Shown here: positions 20,895-32,720 of the stretch, piece after piece
Numbering within the stretch: position 1 is the stretch's first letter
Layout of the letters: each line of letters begins with the position of its first letter
NCBI GenBank assembly: GCA_025602905.1
Contig: JAHLKI010000005.1
Coordinates: 1,364,001-1,428,000 of the forward strand
Direction: 5' to 3'
DNA length: 64,000 nt
Source: Phlyctochytrium arcticum
Taxonomy: Eukaryota; Chytridiomycota; Chytridiomycetes; Chytridiales; Chytridiaceae
The notes under the pieces: generated by a model
Database searches by the model: none
What the model was told of the DNA's origin: nothing
The model's input: the letters and a program-made list of their open reading frames with translations, nothing else
Position numbers and translations under genes: made by a program

Positions 20895-23800
20895 TTGATT
20901 TGTTTGCTCTCGTTGCTCGTTGCTCGTTCGTTGAAAGTCGATTGCGCACTAGCTAGCTTAAAAGCAGAAAGTCAGTCCCATATTGCTCTCTTTCAAAAAA
21001 GTCCCGCACACCACATTTTACCTGTGGTGATATCCCGTTCACTGCTCACGAAAGACAAAAGTCACAGGAAAAGGAAATGTCTCGCGAGAAATAAAGAATG
21101 AAATTGAAAGAAAAAAAAACCGGGCATGGTTGGCCGCGATGACGGAATCCGCCCCCCGGTGCAATTGACGCGTTTCCTAGTACGACGGGGCTAGGGTTAG
21201 TCATTAATGAAAGTGGGGGAGCAGGGGCAGCCAAGCCACCCTTTGGGAAATTGTTACTTATAGGGGGGGCTATGGGGGGGCTATCATTTGGACTGAAGGG
21301 ACGTTGGGACTGCTATATGGGACTGACTATACTCAAGCATAGGGGGCCCAAGGAAGGGGGGGGCTCTTATAGCGGCACCCATTCTCAACAAGTGACCAGG
21401 AGCATCTTCTCTCTTCTTTACCATCCACTGAACAGAGACTATCCTCTCAGAGACGGCGACTGCACGAGATCCCCAGGCAAAATGGAATTCTAACGGTATT
21501 CCTTGATAGAGTCAAGTACGGAGCTCGTTCGGGCCACAAGTCAGAGGTTTTCTCCACACACACACACAAACAGCTCTCCGGCCCCTGGAAGAGAAGGGAA
21601 TCAACATTATGCAAAGGTCATACAAAGGAAATGTCTGAACAGGAGGGGTTTGAATGGTGCCAAGTACGCCAAGCGAATTACATATATATATATGGAAAGT
21701 AGAACAGAACCCATCTCCACGGGGAGCCGGCACGGTTGGGACAAGCCAGATTATTGTCCTAGCCGCGCAATGGTTTTTTGGAATACGGGTCCAAGATGCA
21801 AAAATGGAAAGAGGTAGCAGTATCGATAGCCACATTGGCATTTTTTTATGACGAGTTTTCAAAAAGGTGTTGTTGAACGATGAATGGTATGCCCAGGCGT
21901 CATCAAAAGGGTATAGTCAGACAGCGATGACGATATTTTAGTAGCTAAACTTCCAAAAAGTACTTTGACCTACCCTCAGCACTATTGGGTTGCGCGAGGG
22001 GGAGAGGCCAGGGTATGAATAGTGCATGGTACATATAAAAAAAAATTTAATGATCGGGACTATGAATGTCTCTGTGTGAGAAAATACAAAGAAATCTTTG
22101 TTGTCATGCTGTTGCCAAATAAAATGAGAGAGGGAGGGGGTACGATGAGGATGGAAACAGAAAAGACAAGGAGATATAGCTCGATGAGAAATTTCTGTTT
22201 TTTTTTTTTTTGAATGGCTACGTGTTCCTGTTGAGATTCGGAAATGGTATTTCCAGCAATCTTTGAGTTTATTTGCTTTTAGATATACGAGTATGCATGT
22301 ACCAAAAAAAATGACGAAAAATGTTGATAACAAAGATGCGAGCATGTTATAAATCAAGCCAGAGATTTTTTTTCCAAACGAGGGAAGCGTCACACACCCG
22401 TTGAAGACAATTATGCTGATGCAGTCAATTTGAGTATCGGTTCCCAATCTTTTGGTTGGTTCGGTCAGTGCGGCAAGGCTGTCCGGGGCAAATAAAGGCA
22501 TGGAGGGTATGTGGACGCCGGTGGGATAAAATGTCGATGAACCAGGGTCTGTTGGGTTCCCCCACATTATCTCGTTCCGACGACTTTGAACTTTTGTGAT
22601 ATCCTTCCCGGCTTCTTTGTTGATTCGCAATGGCAAATTTGGTGGTGTCTGAAGACTGAAAGCAAGAAAAATCACTTGTAAGCACAAGCAATCTTCTAAT
22701 TGCAAGAAGTAGACGGAAGATTTGCCCATGCAAAAGTTACCGAGAGAATGTAAATGCAGCTGGGTATAAAAGTCTACTCCACAGTGCATGGTCAAAAAAT
22801 GAAAAGACCCACATATCAAGAGGGATTTTTTTACAAAGTTGTCTTTGGGTCTATTGGAAACATACCATTTCTGCTGTAACCAGGTGTACCCAAAAAAATG
22901 CCTTTCAAAAGGGGCGTATTTTCGGAATAGGACCCTTTTTTTCGTTGTTCAAGATGAGATTACATTCTAGATGTCGTTTTTGCATAAAGGAGAAGCACAG
23001 TAAAGTCAATGAGACTTTTATAGATTTGTTGGGAAGGAAGGGGGGGGGGGGGGGGTATGAACCGCACCTAGACACAGAAACTTTCAATACGAGCAATATA
23101 TCGTATGTATGATTGAGTTTTTTTGCGACCTGGTCAAAGAACACCAAAGTACCATCAGAAGTGGAGCACCCAGCAGCGGCTAATGTGAGTACACCCTCCC
23201 AATTCTCTTTTGAATACGAGTTCCGATCAAATACGTTGTCGTGGATAATAGTCTCTCTGCTGATTGTACTTCCATTTGTTGTTGGATGTGAGGAAGATTT
23301 GAGAGACGGAGGAGGTGTGCGATTTTTTTTCTGATAGAACCTTTTTTGTTTTCTTACAATTTTTGGATTTTGAAAATGTGCTTGCTTTTTGCTTCAAGAC
23401 AGATTTTTATAGTCTCTGCTCTTGCCCCCAAAAAAAAAGACGGCAAACAAGGGAAGATACAGGAAGACATCACTACTAACAACAACAGTCAAATTATCAG
23501 CAGCTGGACTATATCTGGACCCAGCAGGGTGATATAGAGGGTTCTACCTTACCATATAACGGATAATGATCGGAATGTGATCGGAATCCACCGTGGATCA
23601 AGTATACGTACCCCGGGAATACCCAAAGGTACATAAGTTTCTACCCCTGGGCGTCGTGGATTTCCCAGCACGTCCACCCACCCTTTACCTTATTTTCATG
23701 TATCTTATACAGGCACCGGGACTCGATAGCAACGCACAGGGGCAATTAGTTTTGGCTTCTAGCCAGATGCTTGGTGTGTTTGCTTGCTCTGCCCCGAAAA

Positions 23801-23987
23801 TCAAGCCTTTACCAGTCTCAATGAATTTTGTAAATGAGTTATGATGGTTCGCTCTGGATGTTGAAAGCGTCTGAGGTTTGAAGAAGAGGATCAAATTTTT
23901 TTTTCTATGAATGTCTTCTGGTGAGGTGCCAATGAAACAATTATACCCAATCTAAAGAATACCTTCCTTGGATTCTACATATATATT
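20895..23987. other. Intergenic, 3.1 kb, no gene recognised
   Basis: G-runs (21262-21290, 23041-23055), a CA run (21558-21567) and TA runs. The longest frame (21938-22819, minus) has no domain and biased low-complexity composition. The 5' flank of the stress-protein gene ends here. Confidence 0.5.
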
Positions 23988-26337
23988 CTATCCTGACACT
24001 ATCAAGTTCCGAATAACATGCAGACCGGTCTACAAGACTTTTAATCTCCAAACTCGTGAATTGAATGCTCAAAAGGGGCAAATCCAGAGTCGAATCGTGT
24101 CATGTTCGAGACAGTAAAAATTTACTTGGTCGGTGAAAGGACTCACTTTGTCCACGAGGACGTCATCGTTGGAGAACGCGATGCCAGTTTTAGGGTCGTA
24201 GCGGGAGAGTACCATGGTAAATTGTAAAGGTAGATCTGCGAGAGTCTTTTGGTAGCTATCAATTCTCCCTTGCACACTTCACTCTCAGTTGAGCACTTGT
24301 GATCAGTGATTAGGCTACCCTTTGAATCTCGGACCTCGATTCGGTCAAAGCCGCTTTGCATTGAACGGAATAGCAAAGTTGGTGAGGAAGCGCAATCCGA
24401 ACGGTGACTGAAAACGTAACTTTGAGCGGCCGTCCTTGGCAGCCTGCTGTTTGAGACGCATGGCAATCCGTTTGAATTGAGGAAACACATCTCCTTGTGT
24501 TTGCGTCAATTCGGCTGTTGTTTGCCGAATGACTTTGTCCACTTTAACTCCTGCATCTTCCAGTAGTTTACCAGCATTCCGGCCAATTCTCACGGCTTGC
24601 CGAATAGCGACCCGCATGCCACCGGTACCGGGCACCGGAATTGTCTTGTTGTTGGCATCATTGCCCAGGGATCCCTCGAAAGGAAGCGGCTTGAAGATGG
24701 CCGGAGCCAACTCTCGCAAGAAAGTGGCATGATCAAACACGTTGGCTCCCCCGGCTCCCGTTTGTGGGTCTTCCCCGAAAATGATGGCCGCACCGTTATC
24801 TTGCATTCCGGCACAGAGGAAATCACAGGCCGAGTAGCACTGTCCGTCGGTCAATACGGCAACAGGTCTGAGGTACGCATGCCCGTCCATATTTATCTGT
24901 ATCGACCGGAAAAAATCCTACAGGCTTGGTCATCTTATCCGTAGGCGCAGCATGTTGTAACGCCAGTCGTTCCGCACGAAACTGGTCCGAGGCAATACTT
25001 TCATTTCCAAAAAGAAGACAGTTGGTGGGGATGATTGATGGCTTGGGTTTGAACGGGTTGAGTCACTCCCGCAAACCACTGGTAGATACTTTCCGCAACC
25101 AGGACTTGGCCGCCACCATTCCCGCGCACGTCAAACAAGATTCCATCTGTGTTGCTCAGAGTATCCGTCAACAGCGTCCTGATAACATCAAGGACTTTGG
25201 CAGGCAACAAGACATTGTTTTGAAAACTGTTCAAACGTACAACACCCATTGTAAAGTCCCTGGCCTTGTATGTGGTGTAAAGCACGGGGGAGCCTGGAAT
25301 CGGATCCCTTAGCATTTGATGGAGGAAGAGGAGGAGGAGGTGTATCACGTTCCTTTGGCGCGTTTCTGATACACTTACGGTTCCCCTGAACCACATAAGG
25401 AACTTTCAAAATGGTGGAATTTCCCGTTTCTTGGCCAATAAATCCAAACTCGATTTCGTTGTTGCTCGGCAATGGATAATTGCCTGCAAATCGTCTCGAT
25501 AGCATATTGAGGGCCTGTCGATACCCGCCAAACTGATTTGCCCCCGCCCGTCAGATTTTGCACTGAGATCCAGTAGTCCCGGAAGGATTTGCCGTCAATC
25601 GTGTCCAGACGATCTCCTGGCTTGATGGCGAACACCTCGGGTGGAAACAGGGCATTGTACTCTGGATTTTGAGAAACGGCACGAACAACGACTCGAGGGT
25701 TCATGACGATATCCTCACTCGTCACAAAGTCAAGATCGTAGGGCGTTCCAACCAAGTAGCAGCTATGCTGGCCACCAATGAGAAAGTTGGTGTGCAAATC
25801 CCGGAGGGAAAGGGCATGTCTTGCCATGGCATAACTAAAAGTCTTTGTTGGTCATGTTTCCCGCATTTTTGAGAATATCGCTGAAACTTGCAATGGCATC
25901 TACGCCGTCTGAAGAAAGCAAAAATAGTTTAGTATGAGAAAATCTTTCGCACAACGCCAACATAGTGATCTAAATACATTACAGTTTTTGAGTTTTTCAT
26001 CCACGTGCGCGAATACATTGAGAGTCTCTTGTCGTTGCTGCGCGACAAAGACGCGTTCCTCGGGTGTGTACGGCAGGAATGTCATGTTCTCACGCACATC
26101 CTTTAAAAGTGCCAATTCAAAATTTTCACCAAGTTTGCGAGTTTCCTTTGGGTTGTTGGGTGAACCGGTCGGTTGTGGTGCGGAAGGGGCGTTTGAACCG
26201 TGCGCTACCGATGTCGTGCTGGGCGATGATGTCTTGCCCAACGATTTGGTGGTAGATACCCTTGATGATGGGAAGGTTGTCTGAGCTGATGCCGACAGTA
26301 TTGCGGTCACTGCAATAATGTACCTCAGCAGCAACAT
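23988..26337 (-). pseudogene. S41-family secreted protease, degraded copy A
   Basis: Minus-strand relative of the intact gene at 61009. It starts with a signal-peptide-like MLLLRYIIAVTAILSASA and a Ser/Thr-rich linker. It then shows the same intron position, the PDZ-like region, DVRGNGGG, the CYSACD serine-loop region and the C-terminal IVSG end. Lesions: two +1 frameshifts shared with copy B (extra T before TAGTTATGCC; extra G in GGGCGGGGGC); more shifts near 25.3 and 24.9 kb; and an internal deletion of about 330 bp joining the ELIATK region directly to the DLPLQFTMVL region near 24250. Parts outside the shared tract resemble the 61-kb copy at least as much as copy B, so the locus is a mosaic. 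The 5' flank (26480-26600) aligns with the 61-kb gene's promoter. Confidence 0.85.
25440..26043 (-). repeat. Conversion tract, 604 bp identical to 27729-28332 (inverted)
   Basis: The reverse complement of this stretch matches copy B base for base, including the intron and both frameshifts. Immediately outside (26044 and 25439) the copies differ, and similarity falls to ordinary paralogue level with several changes per 60 bp. Identity with sharp edges is the signature of gene conversion between inverted copies. Confidence 0.85.
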
Positions 26338-27425
26338 GATGGCCTGAATATGGACGACCAGATGTTGCTCGCACAAAGAAAAAGTGTGCACATCACGGCC
26401 ATACAAACTCAGATTTCGGGTGTCATATAATGCAATCCTGTGTCAAACTCCGGACGGCGACAGCTTGAGGGAGCGCAATCATGTTTGTGGAAGTCTGCGC
26501 CCCGTATAAGCATTCAACGGTTGGTTGCATGGCGTACATGGTCGGGTGAAGAGTTCTGATCCCAAGATATTTTTCTTGGACATCAAACTCTGAAGCCGGA
26601 CAGAAGAATGGCTTAGCGAGCGCAGTAATTCTGTTTGACAAATCTAGCAGACCACTGAGAATTGTTCAAAAAACGGGCATCAAATCATGTTAAAGCAATG
26701 GCAGGCCCCGCTATCGGGTGGGTACAGAAAATGTTTCTGAAGTGTCAAATCTGTCGATTTAATACCATTGAAAAACCAGTCATTTCTTCTTTGCTTTCAC
26801 ATCTGTTAAATATTTTCTCTTTTCCGTTCACGAAATTAAATCCGACGTGAAGAAAGACCTCTGGTACAACCGCGTTTAGCCTGCATGGACCACCGGTGAA
26901 AAAAGCACTCGCTTGAAGAGAGCGCCCGGCAAGGCGCAGGTGGCTGCTTGCCTGGTTCTGCAGGTTATTTCTTTCCCCGGCATGTGGCTTACCCTGCACT
27001 GATGTTTTATGTCGGTGTGTTTCAAAGTTGCCAAAGGCTCGACTGACAAAGTCGCAATTCCGATGCTGACTAAGCCGCAATGAACGCGTCTGAACTGAAC
27101 GCGTCGCGACCCCGGACGCGACTCTGAGACTCTCCGCAGACTTGGCTAAGCTAGCCATACAGTATGTGGCTTACTGTGCGCTAGGTGTGTATGTCAGTGC
27201 TTTGGTTTATGTGTTCCATGTTGCCAAGGGCTCGAGTAAATAAATGATGAGGGTGTTGATCCGCGATGTTGCCGACGTCGAATTTGCGATAAATTCGGTA
27301 GAAAAAAATGGAGAATGGATGAAATATTGGATCAGATGTGAAGTAAATTTGGACACCAGAAATATAGATCGAATGAGTTTATAAGGTCATGATAAGGCAA
27401 CTCCTTCCCTGCACGTCAGGCCATC
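26338..27425. other. Spacer between inverted S41 copies
   Basis: Holds two divergent promoters. The stretch 26480-26600 resembles upstream DNA of the intact 61-kb gene; 27050-27240 resembles 59716-59975 (shared TCCGATGCTGACTAAGCCGC and CCATGTTGCCAAGGGCTC). No gene seen. Confidence 0.6.
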
Positions 27426-30168
27426 ATGTTGCTGATGAAGTCCATCATCGCACTGACCGCAATACTATCGGCATCAGCTCAGACAACCTCCCCATCATCA
27501 GGGGTATCCACCACCCGATCGTTGAGCAACACATCATCGCCCAGTACGACATCGGTAGCGCAAACTCAAACCGGTACAAACTCCCCTTCCGCACCTCAAC
27601 CGACCGGTTCACCCAGCAAACCAAAGGAAACTCGCAAACTTGGTGAAGATTTTGAATTAGCACTTTTGAAGGATGTGCGTGAGAAGATGACATTCCTGCC
27701 GTACACGGCCGAGGAGCGCGTCTTTGTTGCGCAGCAACGACAAGAGACTCTCAATGTATTCGCGCACGTGGATGAAAAACTCAAAAACTGTAATGTATTT
27801 AGATCACTATGTTGGCGTTGTGCGAAAGATTTTCTCATACTAAACTATTTTTGCTTTCTTCAGACGGCGTAGATGCCATTGCAAGTTTCAGCGATATTCT
27901 CAAAAATGCGGGAAACATGACCAACAAAGACTTTTAGTTATGCCATGGCAAGACATGCCCTTTCCCTCCGGGATTTGCACACCAACTTTCTCATTGGTGG
28001 CCAGCATAGCTGCTACTTGGTTGGAACGCCCTACGATCTTGACTTTGTGACGAGTGAGGATATCGTCATGAACCCTCGAGTCGTTGTTCGTGCCGTTTCT
28101 CAAAATCCAGAGTACAATGCCCTGTTTCCACCCGAGGTGTTCGCCATCAAGCCAGGAGATCGTCTGGACACGATTGACGGCAAATCCTTCCGGGACTACT
28201 GGATCTCAGTGCAAAATCTGACGGGCGGGGGCAAATCAGTTTGGCGGGTATCGACAGGCCCTCAATATGCTATCGAGACGATTTGCAGGCAATTATCCAT
28301 TGCCGAGCAACAACGAAATCGAGTTTGGATTTCGTCAAGGAACGGGCAAATCCTCCATCGTGAAAGTTCCTTACGTGGCTCAGGAAGTCCGCTATTGTAT
28401 TCAAAACGCGCCAAAGGAACGAGATACCCCCCCTCCCCCTCTTCCGCCACCAAATCCCAAGGGCACCAAGTCAAGACTCCCCCCCGCTCAGATATTTCCC
28501 GGCCGCTTTGACAAATACAAGTACCAGGAAACCAAGTCAGATATCGTGCTTCACACAACATACAAGGCCAAGGATTTCACAATGGGTGTTATACGTTTGG
28601 ACAGCTTTAACGACCAAGACTTATCGCCTGCCGAGGTTCTCGATGCTATAAGGACTCTGTTGACCGACACTCTGAGCAACACAGATGGAATCTTGTTCGA
28701 CGTGCGCGCGAATGGTGGCGACGGTCTCATTGCGGACAGCATTTCTCAGTGGTTTACAGGAATGGCCGTGCCCCCGAAAGGCCGAGACATCAATCACCCA
28801 ACCAACCGCATTATGTTTGGAAACCAGAGTCTCGCCTTGGACCAGTTTCGAGGAGAGCGCTTGGCGTTACAAAATGCTGCGCCTACGGACAAGTTTACCA
28901 AGACAGTAGATTTCGATCCGGTTGATGCTATTAACATGGACGGCCATGCCTACCTTAAACCTGTTGCCGTGTTAACCGACGGGCTGTGCTACTCGGCCGG
29001 TGATTTCTTCTGCGCCGGGATGCAAGATAACGGTGCGGCCATGAGTTTCGGGGAAGACCCACAAACGGGAGCCGGCGGGGCTAACGTGCTTGACCATGCC
29101 ACTTTCTTGCGAGAGTTGGCTCCCGCCATCTTCAAGCCACTCCCTTTCGAGGGATCCCTTGGTAAAGATGCAAACAACAAGACAATTCCGATACCCGGTA
29201 CCAGCGGAATGAGGGTCGCTAGTCAGCAAGATGTGAGGATTGGTCGAAATGCTGATAAGATTCTGGAAGATACGGGGGTGTTGGTGGACGAAGTCATTCG
29301 GCAAACAGCAGCCGAATTTACGCAAACACAAGGACAAGTGTTTCCTCAATTCGAACATATTGCCATGCGTCTCAAACAGCAGGCTGCCAAGGACGGCCGG
29401 TCCAATCTGCGTTTTCAGTCACCCTTTGGTTTGCGGTTCCTAACCAACTTTACTATTCCGTTCAATGCAAGCGGCTTTGACCGAATCGAGGTCCGAGATT
29501 CAAAGGGCACTCTGATCATTGATCAGAAGTGCTCAGCGGAGAGTGAAGCTTGCAAGGGAGAATTGATACCTGCCAAAAAGCCTGCTTTAGGATGGGACCG
29601 ATACAACATCCTTGGATTCAAGGGATCCCAAAATATGATGACGACCAAACGTCCTATTGTGATGCTTCCAGACGTGAGCGAGCTTCCGGAGATTGCGGCC
29701 GGAAAATCCATCGCGAGTCCCCCGTTCGTGATCCTTAACTATGACGCTGATGCGGGTCTGAATGTCGCTGCTCCCCAAGATGGATGGCAAAAGAGCCAGG
29801 ATGGCACGCTCAGTATCCGCCCTACAGCCATCGATCGTGTCAACGCCCGAGCATTATTTCCTTTCAAAGTAGCGAAAGGTGCTATCCTCAATGTCAAGGC
29901 AGACGTTGAACTCAAGACTCCCGCAGATGTGCCTATACAACTAGCAATGGCACTTTTCCGTTACGAACCTACGACTGGCATCATCTCTAACGGCGACTTT
30001 TTCTTGGAGGACGAGATTTCTTTCACCGACGAAGTAAATTTTACTGCCAAGAACATGACACAATTCGACTCTGGCTTCGCCCTTTTGAGCATTGAGTTTA
30101 ATAGTTCGGAAATTAAAAATAACGTTGACCGATCTGCTGTAACTAGTAACTTGATAGTGTCAGGATAG
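27426..30168 (+). pseudogene. S41-family secreted protease, copy B, disabled by two frameshifts
   Basis: Exon 1 is 27426-27789 (signal peptide, Ser/Thr-rich linker, helical domain). Exon 2 starts at 27864 after an 74-bp intron with CTTTCTTCAG. An extra T gives an in-frame TAG at 27935-27937, and an extra G in the G-run at 28227-28231 shifts the frame again. Both sit in the 604-bp tract shared with copy A. From 28267 the frame is clean to the stop at 30168, with the DVRANGGD loop, CYSAGD at the serine position and an intact C-terminal domain. Differences from copy C include NGGD for NGGG and SAGD for SACD. Both lesions are in homopolymers, so sequencing error must be excluded before calling it dead. 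If intact it would be about 890 aa and exported. Confidence 0.8.
27729..28332 (+). repeat. Conversion tract, partner of 25440-26043
   Basis: 604 bp, 100% identical to the reverse complement of 25440-26043. It spans the end of exon 1, the whole intron and the start of exon 2, and contains both frameshifts of this copy. Confidence 0.85.
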
Positions 30169-31686
30169 ATAGAATATGTAGAATCCAAGGAGTCTAAATA
30201 TGTACAAAAAACTATGGTTTTACATCTAATCTTCACGTACGCCTGCACGTACGCAACTTATCCTGTGGCTGGAGGATGAAGTAGTCATGCACAGACCACT
30301 TTCTTTCACCGTGGCGCCCAGAATCTTGAATGTGCTCGGTTGCGGGGCTGCTGAAAACCCATACTTACAGTAGAACTTGGTTCAAAGGTCTTTCTTTCAA
30401 GTAAAACTCGATAAAGAAATTTCGGGATAGATGCTGAGCAATAATTTTGGACCGAAAGCCGCCTGCCTACATCAGAGCCTACATTTACGCAAGTCTTTGA
30501 TTTTGATTTGCACTTAGTGAGTTACGGTTTTAATGGACTGCCTTTTCACATCATGCTTTCTTTCCGTCCCTATCGAAAACCGAAGATATCCCCATCTTCA
30601 CCTAAACTTCTTCATGAATCGAACTATTGAGCTCACACCCAGTAAGCGGTATATGCATGTACATCCGACAGACTGACTTTTCCTAAAGCCGTTCGACCAT
30701 TTTATTTAATGCGTTCCAGTTCTATACCCAGAAAATTATTTATTACACGCCTAGTGAATACCGACTACTGGTTGATCTGGAAAAGTTGTGCATTGACTAC
30801 CGCTCAAGTAGGAGAGATTGCCCATGTCGTATCCAATGTGCAATAACTATTACTTAGACCCGAAAGGCTGCTAATCTATCGTGTTAGTTCGTTCCATCTC
30901 TGCGTTGCTATTACTGTTGAACTCTCCATTGCTCGCATCAGCTACCGTTCGAATCTAAGAGGCTTGTCCTCTACCTCTTATCTTGAATTCCCTTTCCTAG
31001 GTCCTCAGTAGGTCCTCGCAACTTCTTGCCTGATGGCAGCTTTCTCCCAGAACGCTACATAAAATACTCTGGCCTACAGACCTTTCAAACTTACCCTATC
31101 ATCCCAGACCTGTTTCGCTGTGCCCAGATCCCTCGTATCGTGCCGTGTCCGTGTGCCATGTTGTTGCTCCCTTCCAGGTCGTACTGGACTGGCGTAGTTG
31201 TGACATTGGGGCCCCTCCCGTTCTGAAATTTCCTGTCCTCTCTAGAATGACCTTTCCCTGCATTTGCGAAGGACTTATTCTCTGGCGTCGGAGGCTGCGG
31301 GATTGGAGTACCTTTATCATTCAAATCATATATATATATATGGAAAGTGAGCCGCCAACTCCATGTATTTGCAAACGGGTTTGCTATACCTAACCGCGTT
31401 GATGTATAGACCGTCACCGGTTTTGATGGATGCGGGGTGTACCATTTGCGCAGGCCTTAAAAGTGGGCGTTGGTCAAGAGGCACAGATGAAATCCCCCGA
31501 TGAGCGTTTAAGCGCAATATGACCGGGATAGCGTCGACTCTTGTATAGCTTTCAAGTACTGAGGGTATGTGGGAAAATCTGCGATAAGAAATCCTGACCT
31601 TCGGGTATTCCCGGGGGCGGCACTCAATCCACCTCCGGTGAATTCCGCACGGGAAACCTTTCAAAGTTGAATTGCCAAGATTCACA
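30169..31686. other. Intergenic, 1.5 kb
   Basis: No gene recognised. The start retains 3' flank similarity to copy A (AGAATATGTAGAATCCAAGGA). An inverted relative of the 17-kb tandem repeat lies at about 30880-30965, and a TA run at 31329-31341. An open frame on the minus strand (31326-31829) covers the repeats of the next gene in antisense and has no domain. Confidence 0.5.
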
Positions 31687-32576
31687 ATGGGCAAGAAGAA
31701 GACATTAGCGAAGAGAGCCAGATTAGAAGAGAAGACGCAGAGAGCCAGGTTAGAAGAGGAGACGAAGAGAATCAGATTAGAAGAGAAGACGAAGAGAGTT
31801 AGTTTAGAAGAGAAGACGGGGCAGGGCACCCAGGGTAATCAAGAGTCTCATTCCTATACGAAGATGAAGCTGCGTATGATAGGGAGGCTTCGGGATTTTT
31901 GCAAGATGGTTGGGAACCGGCACTCAAATTGGCTGATCAATACGACTGTGTACCTCTCTTCCAACGAATCGGGACAAAACTGTCCTCATCCCTTTCCAGT
32001 GTCAAGCCGTATAACATGCTCTTGCTCGAATACCTCAATCTGGGTGAGTCCAATCTTCATGTTTAGTGGTGCATTCCATGGAGGACCCCCGTCACTTTCT
32101 GTTTTGCTATTACTGTTTTCTTCTTCACCAGTTCCTGGATTTTTAACACTTTCTCCCCCAACGACTCACAGCATACTCGTACCCGGAGGACATCAGTTCA
32201 TCTCTCCGCGAGGAGCGTTGGACGTATCATGATAAGCATGCCCATAAGCTGGTCAAGGGTACCGATTTCAAAGAGCAACTGACAAAACATGCTTCCCCAT
32301 ATGTCATCATCGCTCTGTATCTCTGGGGCAGAAATGTACGCTAATTTTAATATATTTTACGACAATTCGCCAAAGCGAGAGCACGTCAAGCCCGGGAAAG
32401 TCTCTGCGGCATTTTGCAAGTATTGCACTCACTTTGGGCATGTTTCGAGAAAGCGGGTTCCCCCGCAAAGCACAATCCAGTCATCTCATACTTCACATAT
32501 TCTGTATATAGTTTCCCGCGAAAGGGTCCTATGTAGATGTGTCTTTCCCTTCCTTCCTCTATTATCGGTCTATTAG
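31687..32576 (+). CDS. BTB/POZ-like protein fragment, 27-bp repeats upstream
   Basis: Three plausible coding blocks join in phase: about 31850-32043, 32172-32335 and 32376-32576. The first reads GWEPALKLADQYDCVPLFQ ... LLLEYLNL, like the C-terminal half of a BTB domain (AL-x-LADKY pattern). The second (YSYPEDISSSLREERW ... VIIALYLWGRN) continues the helical part. The third has FCKYCTHFGH, a CCHC-like patch. Introns are GTGAGT-CACAG and GTACGC-AAAG. Upstream, an ATG at 31687 opens a different frame encoding four Lys/Arg/Glu-rich 9-residue repeats. I could not join that frame to the BTB part with a sensible intron, and the N-terminal half of the BTB domain is missing. It may be a broken gene or a frameshifted one. 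Confidence 0.4.
31711..31818 (+). repeat. Four tandem 27-bp units
   Basis: Units at 31711, 31738, 31765 and 31792, each close to AAGAGAGCCAGATTAGAAGA plus GAAGACG, encoding the charged motif KRARLEEKT with small changes. Exact multiples of three suggest selection for frame, or recent expansion. Confidence 0.85.
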
Positions 32577-32720
32577 ACCTGTCACATAGTCTGGGATGTA
32601 TGAGGATGGACTGATTGACCATGGGGAAACCCTTTTTGACACCATCACATTCATCTCTTGTGATTGATCAAAAAAATACATAGACTTTAAATCACACAAT
32701 CCCAAAAAAGAAAACAGCAT

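Noticed and set aside
21938..22819. 293-residue open frame on the minus strand
   Set aside because: No domain, odd Cys/Phe-rich composition, no splice or promoter context; fits chance in AT-rich DNA.
31326..31829. 167-residue minus-strand frame with repeated Ser-Ser-Asn-Leu units
   Set aside because: Antisense of the 27-bp repeats; no start context or domain.
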